The position numbers and the translations under genes are program-made. The notes under the pieces were generated by a model. The model ran no database searches and was not told the origin of the DNA. It worked only from the letters and a program-made list of their open reading frames with translations. This document shows, piece by piece, positions 8,440 through 16,510 of a DNA stretch of 27,813 nucleotides. Within the stretch, counting starts at the first letter, position 1, and each line of letters opens with the position of its first letter. The DNA lies in assembly GCA_022013615.1 (NCBI GenBank), contig JAKLQB010000252.1, forward strand, positions 1 to 27,813, read 5' to 3'. The DNA comes from Desulfobacterales bacterium. GTDB lineage: Bacteria > Desulfobacterota > DSM-4660 > Desulfatiglandales > Desulfatiglandaceae.

Positions 8440-8658
8440 ATGAGTGAGTTTATAAAACTCGGAATAGATCTTGGCAGGTGCTCTGGTATTGAAAAATGTG
8501 GGGAGTGTATCAGGGTCTGCCCTGTCAATATTTTCTCATCGAACGGTGATTATCCGAAGGCCGTAGAAGCAAACGAGGATGAGTGTACCCTTTGCGACCT
8601 CTGTCTTCAAGGTTGTGAGGTGGATGCAATCACCATTCAAAAATTGTACGAGGAATAG
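8440..8658 (+). CDS. Small 2[4Fe-4S] ferredoxin-like protein
   Basis: A 72-residue electron carrier with two cysteine clusters: C14-x5-C20-x2-C23-x3-C27-P and C49-x2-C52-x2-C55-x3-C59. The first cluster is unusual, with five residues rather than two between the first and second cysteines. The second lacks the proline that usually follows the last cysteine. It could carry electrons to or from complex II encoded downstream, or serve the adjacent MmgE/PrpD protein; neither role is shown by sequence. It sits inside the operon, 22 bases after the lyase and 8 bases before the PrpD gene, behind a CGGAG site. That the protein is a ferredoxin is clear; its partner is unknown. Confidence 0.88.
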   Translation: MSEFIKLGIDLGRCSGIEKCGECIRVCPVNIFSSNGDYPKAVEANEDECTLCDLCLQGCEVDAITIQKLYEE

Positions 8659-8666
8659 GTTTATTT

Positions 8667-10022
8667 ATGCTAACATCACCAACAATATCCCAAAGACTGG
8701 CTCAATTTTTCTGCGCCCTCAGGTACGAGGACCTGCCGGATGACCTGGTCTACCGGCTAAAAACGTTTTTTTTAGACTGGCTGGCCTCGGCCTTTGCCGG
8801 TGTTTCCCAACCCCCTACCCAGAGTATGCTTTCCCTTGCAAAGGATATGGAAGGATCTTCGGAAGCGACTATCATTCCAGCTAATACGAAGCACTTATCC
8901 CTGATAGCCGCACTGGTAAACGGGGCGTCCTCTCATGTGAGGGAAATGGATGATCTGCACCGTCAGTCCATCTTTCACCCGGCGGCGGCCATATTACCGG
9001 CTGTCTTTGCGGCGGCGGAAAAAGCACATGTATCCGGTCGTGATCTTATCCTTGGTATTCTCGCGGGATATGAAACCGGGATACGGACCGCCTTAGCCGC
9101 GGGTAAGAGTCATTATGAATACTGGCACACGACGGCAACCTGCGGCACCTTTGGCGCGGCAGCAGGGGCCGCAAAGGTCCTGGGTTTAGATACAGGTCCT
9201 TTTGTGTGGGCACTTGGTTCCGCCGGGACCCAGAGTTCAGGTCTGTGGGAATTTTTGACTGAAGGCGCCATGAGCAAACAGCTTCACCCTGGCAAATCAT
9301 CCATGAACGGGCTCTTATCCGTTTTATTGGCGCAAAAGGGTTTCACCGGTTCCAGTCGTATCTTTGAAGGGGAAAAAGGATTCCTGAAGGCCACATCCGA
9401 TGACTACGATCTGGATATCCTGACTGACGGATTAGGGGAAACCTATCATACGGCAAAAAATTCTATAAAATATTATGCGTCTTGCGGGCATACCCATTCT
9501 GCTATCGAGGCGGCCCTGAAGGCCTGGAGCGATAAACACGCGGATGTGAAAGATATACAATCTGTAACCATTCATATATATCAGGAGGCCCTTGATCTAC
9601 TGGAGGCCGTAGAGGCCGGTACCCCTTACCTTGCCAAGTTCAATATACCTTTTTGTGTTGCCACGGCGCTCAATTATGGACACGTTGACTTAGATGATTT
9701 TACAGATGAAAGGCTCTATAACCCTGAAATACTCCGTCTTATGGGCATAATTTCCCTTAAAGCAAATCAGGAACTGACCCATCTATACCCCCGGAAATGG
9801 CCTTCCCAGGTGGAGATAGAATTGGCAAATGGAAAAAGATATAAAGGATATTGCGAATACCCAAAGGGGGACCCGGAGAATCCCTTTTCCGAAAAGGAAC
9901 TGATCGATAAGTTCAACAAGCTCTGCGAAAATATAATAACAAAAGACGAAATAAATAAAATTATAGACTTAGTCCTGGCCCTTGAAAAAGTAAGTGATGT
10001 AACCGAAATATTTCAGGGTTAA
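8667..10022 (+). CDS. MmgE/PrpD family protein (dehydratase, decarboxylase or epimerase of a polycarboxylate)
   Basis: Member of the MmgE/PrpD superfamily, which includes 2-methylcitrate dehydratase, cis-aconitate decarboxylase and iminodisuccinate epimerase. Its 451 residues are normal. Family features are DFLDWLASAFAG-like wording near residue 30 (FFLDWLASAFAG), NGASSHVREMDDLHR at about 90-105, TEGAMSKQLHPGKSSMNGLL near 205-220 and KYYASCGHTHSAIEA near 270. The histidine/lysine stretch LHPGKSSMNG is the usual active-site region. It contains no metal cluster. Within the operon it lies between the ferredoxin and the GntR gene. It probably interconverts an unsaturated acid and a hydroxy acid, giving the ligase its substrate (inference). 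The closest functional subgroup needs a tree. Confidence 0.87.
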   Translation: MLTSPTISQRLAQFFCALRYEDLPDDLVYRLKTFFLDWLASAFAGVSQPPTQSMLSLAKDMEGSSEATIIPANTKHLSLIAALVNGASSHVREMDDLHRQSIFHPAAAILPAVFAAAEKAHVSGRDLILGILAGYETGIRTALAAGKSHYEYWHTTATCGTFGAAAGAAKVLGLDTGPFVWALGSAGTQSSGLWEFLTEGAMSKQLHPGKSSMNGLLSVLLAQKGFTGSSRIFEGEKGFLKATSDDYDLDILTDGLGETYHTAKNSIKYYASCGHTHSAIEAALKAWSDKHADVKDIQSVTIHIYQEALDLLEAVEAGTPYLAKFNIPFCVATALNYGHVDLDDFTDERLYNPEILRLMGIISLKANQELTHLYPRKWPSQVEIELANGKRYKGYCEYPKGDPENPFSEKELIDKFNKLCENIITKDEINKIIDLVLALEKVSDVTEIFQG

Positions 10023-10040
10023 GTTTTATAATTTTTTTGG

Positions 10041-10775
10041 ATGCCAATGAGAACAACACCAAATCAAAAAATAAACCCGGCCATTTTTTCCCGTGCAGGT
10101 CAAACAGGAGGCCAAAGTGCTTTTAGGTCCGTTACACTGGTTGATCAGATCGCCAGGGCACTGAAAGATGATATATTGACCGGGAAACTTAGAGGTGGCG
10201 ACCAGCTCCTTGAAGATAGATTGAAAAATGAGTTTGGTGTTAGCCGTACTCCATTAAGGGAGGCATTCAGGGTCCTGGAAAAGGAAGGTCTTATTGAGAT
10301 CCTGCCCCGTAAAGGCGCATTTGTAAAAAAAATTAGCAGGCAGGACATTGAAGCGAACTTTCCCGTCCGGGCCATCTTAGAGGGACTTGCAGCCCGTTTG
10401 GCTTATCCAAATCTCGCTAAACAAGATATCGAGGAAATGGAAGAGACCTTTGAGTATATGAAAGAGGCGGTAAAAAAAGAGGATTTCAGAGGCTACTCAA
10501 TGTATCATGTTGCCTTCCATGAAATCTTTATCAATGCCTCGAAAAATGAAACCTTGATCACCCACCTCCGCAATCTGCGTATACATACATTGTGGCATCG
10601 TTATACATATCAATATTATAAAAAGGATTTTAGAAATTCTTTAATGATTCATCGTAAGATTATAGATCTATTTAAAGAGAAAAAGGTCTCTCCGGAAGAG
10701 ATAGAAAAGGTAGTTCGTCAGCATATTGAGGTAGCCCTCGGGCCTTTTTTGGCCGCCATGGAGCAACTTGAATAA
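10041..10775 (+). CDS. GntR-family transcriptional regulator with FCD ligand domain
   Basis: DNA-binding regulator of the FadR subfamily. The winged helix-turn-helix covers about residues 35-105: LVDQIARALKDDILTGKLRG, then VSRTPLREAFRVLEKEGLIE and PRKGAFVKKI, all standard GntR wording. The rest is an alpha-helical FCD domain with the metal-ligand histidines expected in this fold (FHEIF, MIHRKI, VRQHIEVAL), which usually bind small carboxylates. The basic, low-complexity first 30 residues make the exact start uncertain: the ATG lacks a good Shine-Dalgarno and a second in-frame ATG lies two codons later. As the sixth gene of the operon it is likely autoregulatory and likely senses the pathway acid. 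Candidate targets are the TTGTCGA boxes at 5402 and 15133. Confidence 0.9.
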   Translation: MPMRTTPNQKINPAIFSRAGQTGGQSAFRSVTLVDQIARALKDDILTGKLRGGDQLLEDRLKNEFGVSRTPLREAFRVLEKEGLIEILPRKGAFVKKISRQDIEANFPVRAILEGLAARLAYPNLAKQDIEEMEETFEYMKEAVKKEDFRGYSMYHVAFHEIFINASKNETLITHLRNLRIHTLWHRYTYQYYKKDFRNSLMIHRKIIDLFKEKKVSPEEIEKVVRQHIEVALGPFLAAMEQLE

Positions 10776-10786
10776 GGAGTTTTAAG

Positions 10787-11605
10787 TTGCATATAGCAAA
10801 AAACTTAGAGAGTTCGATTTTAGGTGTCTTGGATCGCATACCCGTCGTTTCATTTTATGCCAAAACCAGGGGATGGCCTTATGTCATCGCATGGTGCCAT
10901 CGAATTGCCGGATTCATTTTAGTTGCCTACATGTGGTTTCATATCTATACCCTTTTGTCCCTTTCTTCTCCTCCTCTGTACGATGCCACAATGAAGGTTT
11001 ATGGCTCTTTCCTCTTTACGCTTTTAGAGTGGGCATTAGCGATACCGGTCATCTTTCACGCCCTGAACGGGGGCAGGTTGATCCTCTACGAAGGCTTTGA
11101 AATGAGAAACGATGGAACCATGATCCGTTATCTGTTGGGGCTTTCCGTTGTATACGTAGCGCTTTTAGGCGTTTTGATGATGATGGGCACCGAGAGCGTA
11201 TCCCCGGTTTTTTACTGGCTGACAATGCTTATTGCCGCCCTAACCGTTACGTATGGGGTTGCATCGAAGTTCTGGAAAACGCAACATTCGTTGCTGTGGA
11301 AACTTCAAAGAATCACCGGTGTCTTTCTGCTGATCATGGTACCGGCCCATCTCCTGTTCATGCATCTTAATCCCTCGGTTGGTAAAGAAGCGAATATAGT
11401 AATTATGAGGATGCAAAACTGGTTCATCAAGTTTGTTGATCTAAGTCTGATTGTTATGGTGATTTACCACGCGGGTTATGGATTAATATCTGTGACAAGA
11501 GACTATATTTCTTTTCGGGTCTTCCGAATGGGATTAGCTGTCCTGGTCATATTAATTATGGTGATCTTCGCCTGGGCCGGCATCAGGCTGACCATTTCCA
11601 TTTGA
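10787..11605 (+). CDS. sdhC: Complex II cytochrome b subunit with seven predicted membrane helices (fused SdhC-SdhD-like)
   Basis: Membrane anchor of a succinate dehydrogenase/fumarate reductase, which exchanges electrons between the Fe-S subunit and quinone via heme b. I count seven hydrophobic helices, at about residues 33-58, 74-95, 112-133, 141-161, 170-193, 213-236 and 247-270. Helices 1-3 and 5-7 look like two copies of a three-helix unit: helix 1 has HRIAGFILVAYMWFHI and helix 5 has QRITGVFLLIMVPAH. Helix 4 would turn the chain back so both halves share one orientation. Candidate heme or quinone histidines are H38, H52, H91, H188 and H228. At 272 residues it is longer than a single SdhC. 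The start is a TTG behind AAGGAG. It lies 11 bases after gntR, with the flavoprotein next. Confidence 0.85.
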   Translation: MHIAKNLESSILGVLDRIPVVSFYAKTRGWPYVIAWCHRIAGFILVAYMWFHIYTLLSLSSPPLYDATMKVYGSFLFTLLEWALAIPVIFHALNGGRLILYEGFEMRNDGTMIRYLLGLSVVYVALLGVLMMMGTESVSPVFYWLTMLIAALTVTYGVASKFWKTQHSLLWKLQRITGVFLLIMVPAHLLFMHLNPSVGKEANIVIMRMQNWFIKFVDLSLIVMVIYHAGYGLISVTRDYISFRVFRMGLAVLVILIMVIFAWAGIRLTISI

Positions 11606-11622
11606 CAATAAGGGACTTTTTT

Positions 11623-13419
11623 ATGGGGAAAAAATTTCGAATTAATTCAACTGAGCAGTGTGATGTCTTAATCATCGGAGGGGGTGGGGCCGGTCTGCGG
11701 TGTGCAGTGGAGATTTTACAAAAAAAGCCCGGAACAAAGGTTGTGGCTGTAACTAAAGTCGGACATGTTCAAAAGTCCCATACCACTACAGCCCAGGGGG
11801 GATTGGCCGCAGTGGATCCAAAGGATCCTATTGATAAACCCATTTATCACATGTTCGACACATGGAAAGGCTCTGATTGCGCTGCTGACCAGAATATCAT
11901 CAAAAAGATCATTGAATCAGCATGGGATCAGATTGTGTGGTTGGAGAATCACGGCATGCATTTCAGCCGGGATGAAGGAGGGAATCTGAGCAAGAGGACA
12001 TTCGGCGGTCATACCCTGAATTTTGGTGAGGCTTCGGCATTTCGTGCGGTTTTCGAGGCCGATCGAACCGGAAAGGGCATTGTCGACACACTTTGGGGAG
12101 AGGCCCTGAGGGGAGGCATCTCCTTCATAAACCAGTCCATTGCAACAGAACTCATCTTCAGAGGAAACCGGTGTTCAGGGGCCGTGATCTTCAAACAAAA
12201 AGAGGGAAGGTTTGTCAGAGTCATGGCAAAGGCCACGGTACTTGCCATGGGCGGTAGCGGGCAGTTATTCAGGGTTACCACAAATTGTCGCCAGAATACC
12301 GGGGACGGACTTGCTCTAATTCTCCAGGCGGGGTTGCCGATAATGGATACTGAGGCGGTTCAATTCCATCCAACAGGAATCGTGGGGCCCGGTATTCTGG
12401 CCAGCGAGACGTTGCGGTCAGTCGGAGGCATTTTGCGTAACAGGGATCAGGAAGCCTTTATGGAACGGTATGCCCCCAAGATGAGGGAACTGGCCCCTCG
12501 CGATCTCGTGGCTCGTGCGATTGAAACCGAGGTTCGGGAGGGAAGGGGTGTGTTAAATCCGGACCACAATATTGAGCATGTCTGGATAGACCTGCGGCAC
12601 CTGTCAGACTATGTCCATGATGTGCAGATCCCGGAGGTTACGGGATTTTTCAGGAAATTTGTCAACATCGATCCCAAAAAAGAACTCTGTCCTGTTCGCC
12701 CCAGTGTTCATTACCATATGGGGGGAATCCCGACCAATGAATTCGCGGAGGTTCAAAAAAGTGCGCAGGAGCTGATATCAGGTCTGTTCGCGGTGGGGGA
12801 ATGTGCGGCAGCCAGCTTTCATGGTTTTAATCGTCTCGGAACAAACTCCCTTCTTGAATTAATCACTATGGGAAAGATCGCCGGAGAGAAGGCCATGGAT
12901 TTTCTCGAGGGAGATTCGAATGAACCGCCGGGAGATGCAGCGGAGATGACCTCTTATCTATTTTCAAGATTTATAGACGGGACAGGAAAAGAAAATATCG
13001 GGCAAATCCGGCAGGAGATGCAAACGCTTATGACGGAAAAAGTAGGTATCTTCCGAAAGGAGGATAGACTCATAGAGGCGATTGAGACGTTAAAGGAACT
13101 CAAAGAACGTTCGGAAAACATCTCTTTATCGAACAAGAGCCTTACCATGAACCAGGAACTCATCCAACGCTGGGAACTGGAAAACCTCTTGGCGGTATCC
13201 ATGATCTGCGCGCAAGGCGCCCTGAATAGAAGAGAGTCGAGGGGCGGACATTTTCGCGAGGATTTCCCGGAGAGAAAAGACGAGTTTAACTATCACACGT
13301 TAGCCCATATGACAGAGTTCGGCAAGGTAACCTTAGGTGAACGTCCGGTAGACATGAGTATTTATGAGGCCAGGGGTGAGAATTATGAAAAATTTGCCGT
13401 GATTGAGAGAAAATATTAG
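11623..13419 (+). CDS. sdhA: Succinate dehydrogenase/fumarate reductase flavoprotein subunit
   Basis: FAD-containing catalytic subunit of complex II, converting succinate to fumarate or the reverse, or acting on a related dicarboxylate. The FAD-binding start is VLIIGGGGAGLRCAVEI; the histidine that binds FAD covalently lies in SHTTTAQGGLAAV. Further family motifs are QFHPTGI, the active-site segment RDLVARAIETEVREGRG, HYHMGGIPTN and SFHGFNRLGTNSLLE. I chose the ATG at 11623 (598 residues), which has AAGGGA about 8 bases upstream. An in-frame TTG at 11602 would overlap the cytochrome b gene and add seven residues. The stop overlaps the sdhB start by one base. The direction of catalysis cannot be read from sequence, and a substrate such as methylsuccinate is possible in this context. 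Confidence 0.93.
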   Translation: MGKKFRINSTEQCDVLIIGGGGAGLRCAVEILQKKPGTKVVAVTKVGHVQKSHTTTAQGGLAAVDPKDPIDKPIYHMFDTWKGSDCAADQNIIKKIIESAWDQIVWLENHGMHFSRDEGGNLSKRTFGGHTLNFGEASAFRAVFEADRTGKGIVDTLWGEALRGGISFINQSIATELIFRGNRCSGAVIFKQKEGRFVRVMAKATVLAMGGSGQLFRVTTNCRQNTGDGLALILQAGLPIMDTEAVQFHPTGIVGPGILASETLRSVGGILRNRDQEAFMERYAPKMRELAPRDLVARAIETEVREGRGVLNPDHNIEHVWIDLRHLSDYVHDVQIPEVTGFFRKFVNIDPKKELCPVRPSVHYHMGGIPTNEFAEVQKSAQELISGLFAVGECAAASFHGFNRLGTNSLLELITMGKIAGEKAMDFLEGDSNEPPGDAAEMTSYLFSRFIDGTGKENIGQIRQEMQTLMTEKVGIFRKEDRLIEAIETLKELKERSENISLSNKSLTMNQELIQRWELENLLAVSMICAQGALNRRESRGGHFREDFPERKDEFNYHTLAHMTEFGKVTLGERPVDMSIYEARGENYEKFAVIERKY

Positions 13420-14147
13420 TGGAAAATAAGTATAATATTACCTTAAAGATTAAACGATATGATCCTGATATCAAAAGGTCCTGGATACAAGACTATGAGT
13501 TGGAGGCTGGAAGAATTCTTAGATTTACCGATGTATTTCGAAAAATTAACAACGAATTGGACCCGAGCTTAGCTTGGAACTCATCATGTGAACACGCACA
13601 ATGTGGAACATGTGCGGTCAAGATTAATGGAAAACCTCTCCTTGCATGCGAACTTCTCGTTGAAAATGCGGTAGCCCATTTCGGAACAACGGTTTTTAAG
13701 GTTGAGCCCATTACCATTGCCCCGGTGGTTCGCGACCTTATTGTGGATTTGGAAGAAGCATACAAAAGGGTTGAAAAAATCAAGCCATATATCATAGAGC
13801 CCGCCCAAAACCCGAACCCGGGAAATGAATACCATATCGATCCGCGAGATCTGGAGCGATATGTAGAAGCCACGCGCTGTGTTAATTGTTTCTGTTGTGC
13901 TGAGGCATGCATCAGCAGTCACAAAGGGTTTTTAGGTCCTAACGCCGTCATGGCCAGCATTGTTCGTTTAATGGATCCACGCGAACAGGCAGAAGAAGAG
14001 AGGTTGGAACTTCTTTACAGCGAAGAAGGCATATATAGATGCCACACCTCGATGGCCTGCTCTTTTGTTTGTCCAAAGGAGATAGATGTGGCCCATTTTA
14101 TTGCATTGGCGAAAGCGGGCAGGTTCAGGTCAGAGCCTAATAGATAG
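13419..14147 (+). CDS. sdhB: Succinate dehydrogenase/fumarate reductase iron-sulfur subunit
   Basis: Electron-transfer subunit linking the flavoprotein to the cytochrome b anchor. The [2Fe-2S] ligands are in SSCEHAQCGTCAVKINGK followed by LLACE. The C-terminal ferredoxin domain has TRCVNCFCCAEACISS for the [4Fe-4S] cluster, and YRCHTSMACSFVCPKEIDV, which supplies the [3Fe-4S] and remaining ligands. Its 242 residues are normal. The start is a GTG that shares its first base with the sdhA stop, so translation is coupled. Gene order C-A-B without a separate D gene fits the long cytochrome b encoded upstream. Together with the two preceding genes it makes a complete membrane-bound complex II. Confidence 0.93.
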   Translation: MENKYNITLKIKRYDPDIKRSWIQDYELEAGRILRFTDVFRKINNELDPSLAWNSSCEHAQCGTCAVKINGKPLLACELLVENAVAHFGTTVFKVEPITIAPVVRDLIVDLEEAYKRVEKIKPYIIEPAQNPNPGNEYHIDPRDLERYVEATRCVNCFCCAEACISSHKGFLGPNAVMASIVRLMDPREQAEEERLELLYSEEGIYRCHTSMACSFVCPKEIDVAHFIALAKAGRFRSEPNR

Positions 14148-14164
14148 ACTGAGGAATAAACACA

Positions 14165-15052
14165 ATGCCAGAAAAAGAGTTCTCAGGGATTTTTCCCTAT
14201 CTTGTAACGCCCATTGATCAGTCAGGCAATCTCAAGGAAGACGTGTTGCGTGATCTGGTGAATCATCTCATCTCAAAAGGGGTACACGGGCTGACCCCTT
14301 TGGGGAGCACGGGAGAGGGTGCATATTTCCCATGGGAAACAAAAAAGAGGGTGGTAGATGTTGTAATTAAGGCCGCTGCCGGACGTGTTCCTGTTATTGC
14401 CGGAGTGAATGAAATGACAACCAACGGCGCGGTAAAACAGGCTATTGAGACAGAGCGTGCTGGCGCAGACGGCATCCTTGTTGTCTTACCAACCTATTTC
14501 CCCTTAGCCGATAAGCAGGTAGTTGAACATTTTCGGGCCGTGGCCCGTGCTGTCTCATGCCCGGTCGTTTTATATACAAACCCGAAATTTGCCAAGTGGG
14601 ATTTTACCATTCCCATGCTTGAGGAGCTGGCAGAAGAACCTAATATCCGTTATCTAAAAGATGCATCTGGTAACACGGGTAAGCTTTTATCCATTGCAAA
14701 TACCCTCCAGGATCGCATAAAGATTTTCAGTGCCTCGGCACATGTACCGGTTTTTGTATTTATGATAGGTGGTGTTGGGTGGATGGCCGGGCCCGCCTGC
14801 CTCATTCCCGAGCAGTGTGTTAACCTGTTTAATTTGGCGCGAGAAAAAAGGTGGGAGGAGGCATTTGAACTCCAGAAAACATTATGGTCACTTAATATTG
14901 CCTTCCAGAATTATTCCCTCGCTTCATGCGTAAAGGCCGGATTGGAGATGCAGGGGTTCCCCGTGGGATCACCTTTACCCCCTCAGCGGCAATTAGATGA
15001 AGAAGGAAAAAGGGTAGTTTCCCAGATATTGACTGATATTGGTGTCCTATGA
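14165..15052 (+). CDS. DapA-family class I aldolase (dihydrodipicolinate synthase / N-acetylneuraminate lyase superfamily)
   Basis: TIM-barrel aldolase that forms a Schiff base, usually with pyruvate. It shows LVTPIDQSGNLKEDVLRDLV near the start, GLTPLGSTGEGAYF (the GSTGE carboxylate-binding motif), catalytic Y137 in VVLYTNP and Schiff-base K165 in YLKDASGNTGK. Its 295 residues are standard. Location as the last gene of a catabolic operon, not with lysine genes, argues against true dihydrodipicolinate synthase. Family members with fitting roles include 4-hydroxy-2-oxoglutarate aldolase, which joins or splits pyruvate and glyoxylate, and sugar-acid aldolases. If the lyase makes glyoxylate, the first would fit well (inference). 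A GAGGA site precedes the ATG, 17 bases after sdhB. Confidence 0.87.
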   Translation: MPEKEFSGIFPYLVTPIDQSGNLKEDVLRDLVNHLISKGVHGLTPLGSTGEGAYFPWETKKRVVDVVIKAAAGRVPVIAGVNEMTTNGAVKQAIETERAGADGILVVLPTYFPLADKQVVEHFRAVARAVSCPVVLYTNPKFAKWDFTIPMLEELAEEPNIRYLKDASGNTGKLLSIANTLQDRIKIFSASAHVPVFVFMIGGVGWMAGPACLIPEQCVNLFNLAREKRWEEAFELQKTLWSLNIAFQNYSLASCVKAGLEMQGFPVGSPLPPQRQLDEEGKRVVSQILTDIGVL

Positions 15053-15099
15053 TCAGCGAAATATCACGTATAAACAGCCAGTTATTTTGCACTTTGTGG

Positions 15100-15128
15100 T
15101 TGACAAACGAGAAACAGGAAAATAGTAT
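15100..15128 (+). promoter_or_regulatory. Sigma-70-like promoter of the TRAP transporter genes
   Basis: A perfect TTGACA (15100-15105), a 17-base spacer and TAGTAT (15123-15128). A TTGTCGA box follows at 15133-15139, in nearly the same place relative to the promoter as the box at the ligase operon promoter. The first intact gene starts 261 bases downstream, so the leader is long and includes a decayed reading frame. Confidence 0.55.
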
Positions 15129-15132
15129 GATG

Positions 15133-15139
15133 TTGTCGA
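15133..15139. promoter_or_regulatory. TTGTCGA box, candidate half operator
   Basis: TTGTCGA just after the TRAP promoter -10 box matches the left arm of the palindrome at 5402-5411. The right arm is not conserved (AGTCTC follows). Shared control with the ligase operon by the GntR protein is inferred only. Confidence 0.3.
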
Positions 15140-15207
15140 AGTCTCATTAGGGCTACGATTTCTGTTCGATGTGGTAATAACATTAACCAAAAAGCAAGGG
15201 GGAGGCC

Positions 15208-15352
15208 ACGTTTAAAGGAAAGTATTTGTTAGGGATCGTGGGGATCTTTTTACTGGTGCTCTGCTTTATCGTTCCAGCCGGGGCAAAGTAAACAGCCTAT
15301 TAAAGTGGCAAAGGAGGTGGTGTTTATGGGTGTAGATAGTTCGGGATGCTAA
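15208..15352 (+). pseudogene. Decayed N-terminus of an exported (binding-protein-like) protein
   Basis: After a GGGGGAGG site at 15198-15205 comes a frame opening with ACG where an ATG would be expected, then FKGKYLLGIVGIFLLVLCF and IVPAGAK: a basic start, a hydrophobic core and a small-residue end, i.e. a signal peptide. It stops at TAA (15289-15291). Shifting one base at that stop opens the frame KQPIKVAKEVVFMGVDSSGC, which ends at TAA (15350-15352). Joined, the two pieces read like the first 46 residues of a solute-binding protein. The lost start, the frameshift and the early end suggest a relic of a second TRAP or ABC receptor gene. The alternative is a short leader peptide, since MGVDSSGC has its own AAAGGAGG site. 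Confidence 0.5.
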
Positions 15353-15388
15353 GATGCTAAATCAGGAATAAAATAAAAGGAGGGAAAA

Positions 15389-16468
15389 ATGAAAAAGTTT
15401 AAGTTGGGATTGGTTTTAGGATTGGCTGTGGTGTTGGTATCGGTATTTGCCTTACCTGGCCCTGCAGCAGCCGAAAAAAAAATGTGGAGATGGGGGTGCT
15501 CTGATCCATCTGCCTATGGTTATAGGGTATCCGCTTTCATGTCAGATTTCTTGCGAAGGGGTATGCCGGATTACGACGTTACCGTTTACCCATTCGTTTC
15601 GACCACCGCTAACATCAAGAACTTTCTCGTGGGTGAGCTGGAAAGCACGTATTCGGCCGAGCCGGGATTGAGAAAATTGTACGCGTTTGTAAAACCATTT
15701 GAGGGCTTTGAACCCAACGTAAAGCAAATGCCGGTGCAGTCTTTCTGGAGCTACACCATGGAAACACATATATTGACTTTACCGGAGAATAAAGACAAAT
15801 TTCGTAGCTGGGAGGATTTGGACGGCAAGAAAATCTATATGACAAAGGCGGGATATATGAACCATATCAACATCTTCAGAGCTATGACTGACATCTGTGG
15901 CCTGAAGATTACGCACGTCGAAGTTGATGCATCAAAGGCTGCGGATGCTCTAAGAGCCGGTACCATAGACGCCGTGGCATCTTACACAACGGCTTTGGTA
16001 TCGCTGCCTACCTGGGCTAAGACGCTTGATGTGGCCAGCCCCCTGCAGGGAGTTAACCCAACCCCAGAACAAATCAAGAAGCTAACAGCGGCAGGTTTTG
16101 CCCCGGCGAAGATCGACATGAAGAAAGCGTATACGAGCGCCCTCGGAGTGGATGAACTCTATGGCGTGCCTTTTTACTTCGGTTACCACCACGGGCTTAG
16201 CTTCCCGGAAGAGGGCGTTTATAAAGCGCTCAAAGTATTTGAAGCCGCAGGAGCTGATATGCTTAAGTTAGACCCTGGTTTCGGACCACTGGCCAAAGAC
16301 TTCGCCGGGTTCCAAGTCCAGGGGATAAAAAGCATTCCCGAGGTTCCGGTACATCCGGGTCTGGCGCATTATCTGAAGGAAAAGGGCTTATGGGACCCTG
16401 CCTGGAAAATAGCGACTGAGGAGACGATCAAGGCAGCGATAAAGGCGATGAAAGCTAAAGCGCAATGA
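15389..16468 (+). CDS. TRAP transporter solute receptor, TAXI family
   Basis: Periplasmic receptor of a TRAP transporter of the TAXI type, capturing an organic acid for sodium-driven uptake by the fused permease encoded next. A clear signal peptide of about 28 residues ends in GPAAA before EKKMWRWG. The mature part fits the NMT1/TAXI fold: ITHVEVDASKAADALRAGTI, where the signal A-x-A-L-x-x-G-x-I/V-D-A is typical (followed by DAVASYTTALVS), and a C-terminal hinge with VPVHPGLAHYLKEKGLW. Its 359 residues are within the family range. The start ATG follows AAAGGAGGG. Ligand specificity cannot be read; the neighbouring operon points to a di- or tricarboxylate or a branched derivative. Confidence 0.88.
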   Translation: MKKFKLGLVLGLAVVLVSVFALPGPAAAEKKMWRWGCSDPSAYGYRVSAFMSDFLRRGMPDYDVTVYPFVSTTANIKNFLVGELESTYSAEPGLRKLYAFVKPFEGFEPNVKQMPVQSFWSYTMETHILTLPENKDKFRSWEDLDGKKIYMTKAGYMNHINIFRAMTDICGLKITHVEVDASKAADALRAGTIDAVASYTTALVSLPTWAKTLDVASPLQGVNPTPEQIKKLTAAGFAPAKIDMKKAYTSALGVDELYGVPFYFGYHHGLSFPEEGVYKALKVFEAAGADMLKLDPGFGPLAKDFAGFQVQGIKSIPEVPVHPGLAHYLKEKGLWDPAWKIATEETIKAAIKAMKAKAQ

Positions 16469-16510
16469 TCTTTTTGGGGCGAAATAAAGGGTAGTTAAGG
16501 GTTTATGATA

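Noticed and set aside
10027..10032. TATAAT before the gntR gene as an internal promoter
   Set aside because: No -35-like sequence is found 16-18 bases upstream and the gene is tightly spaced within the operon.
12079..12088. ATTGTCGACA inside the sdhA coding region as a further operator
   Set aside because: It lies in the middle of a well-conserved gene and codes for family residues; treated as chance and as a caution about the operator idea.
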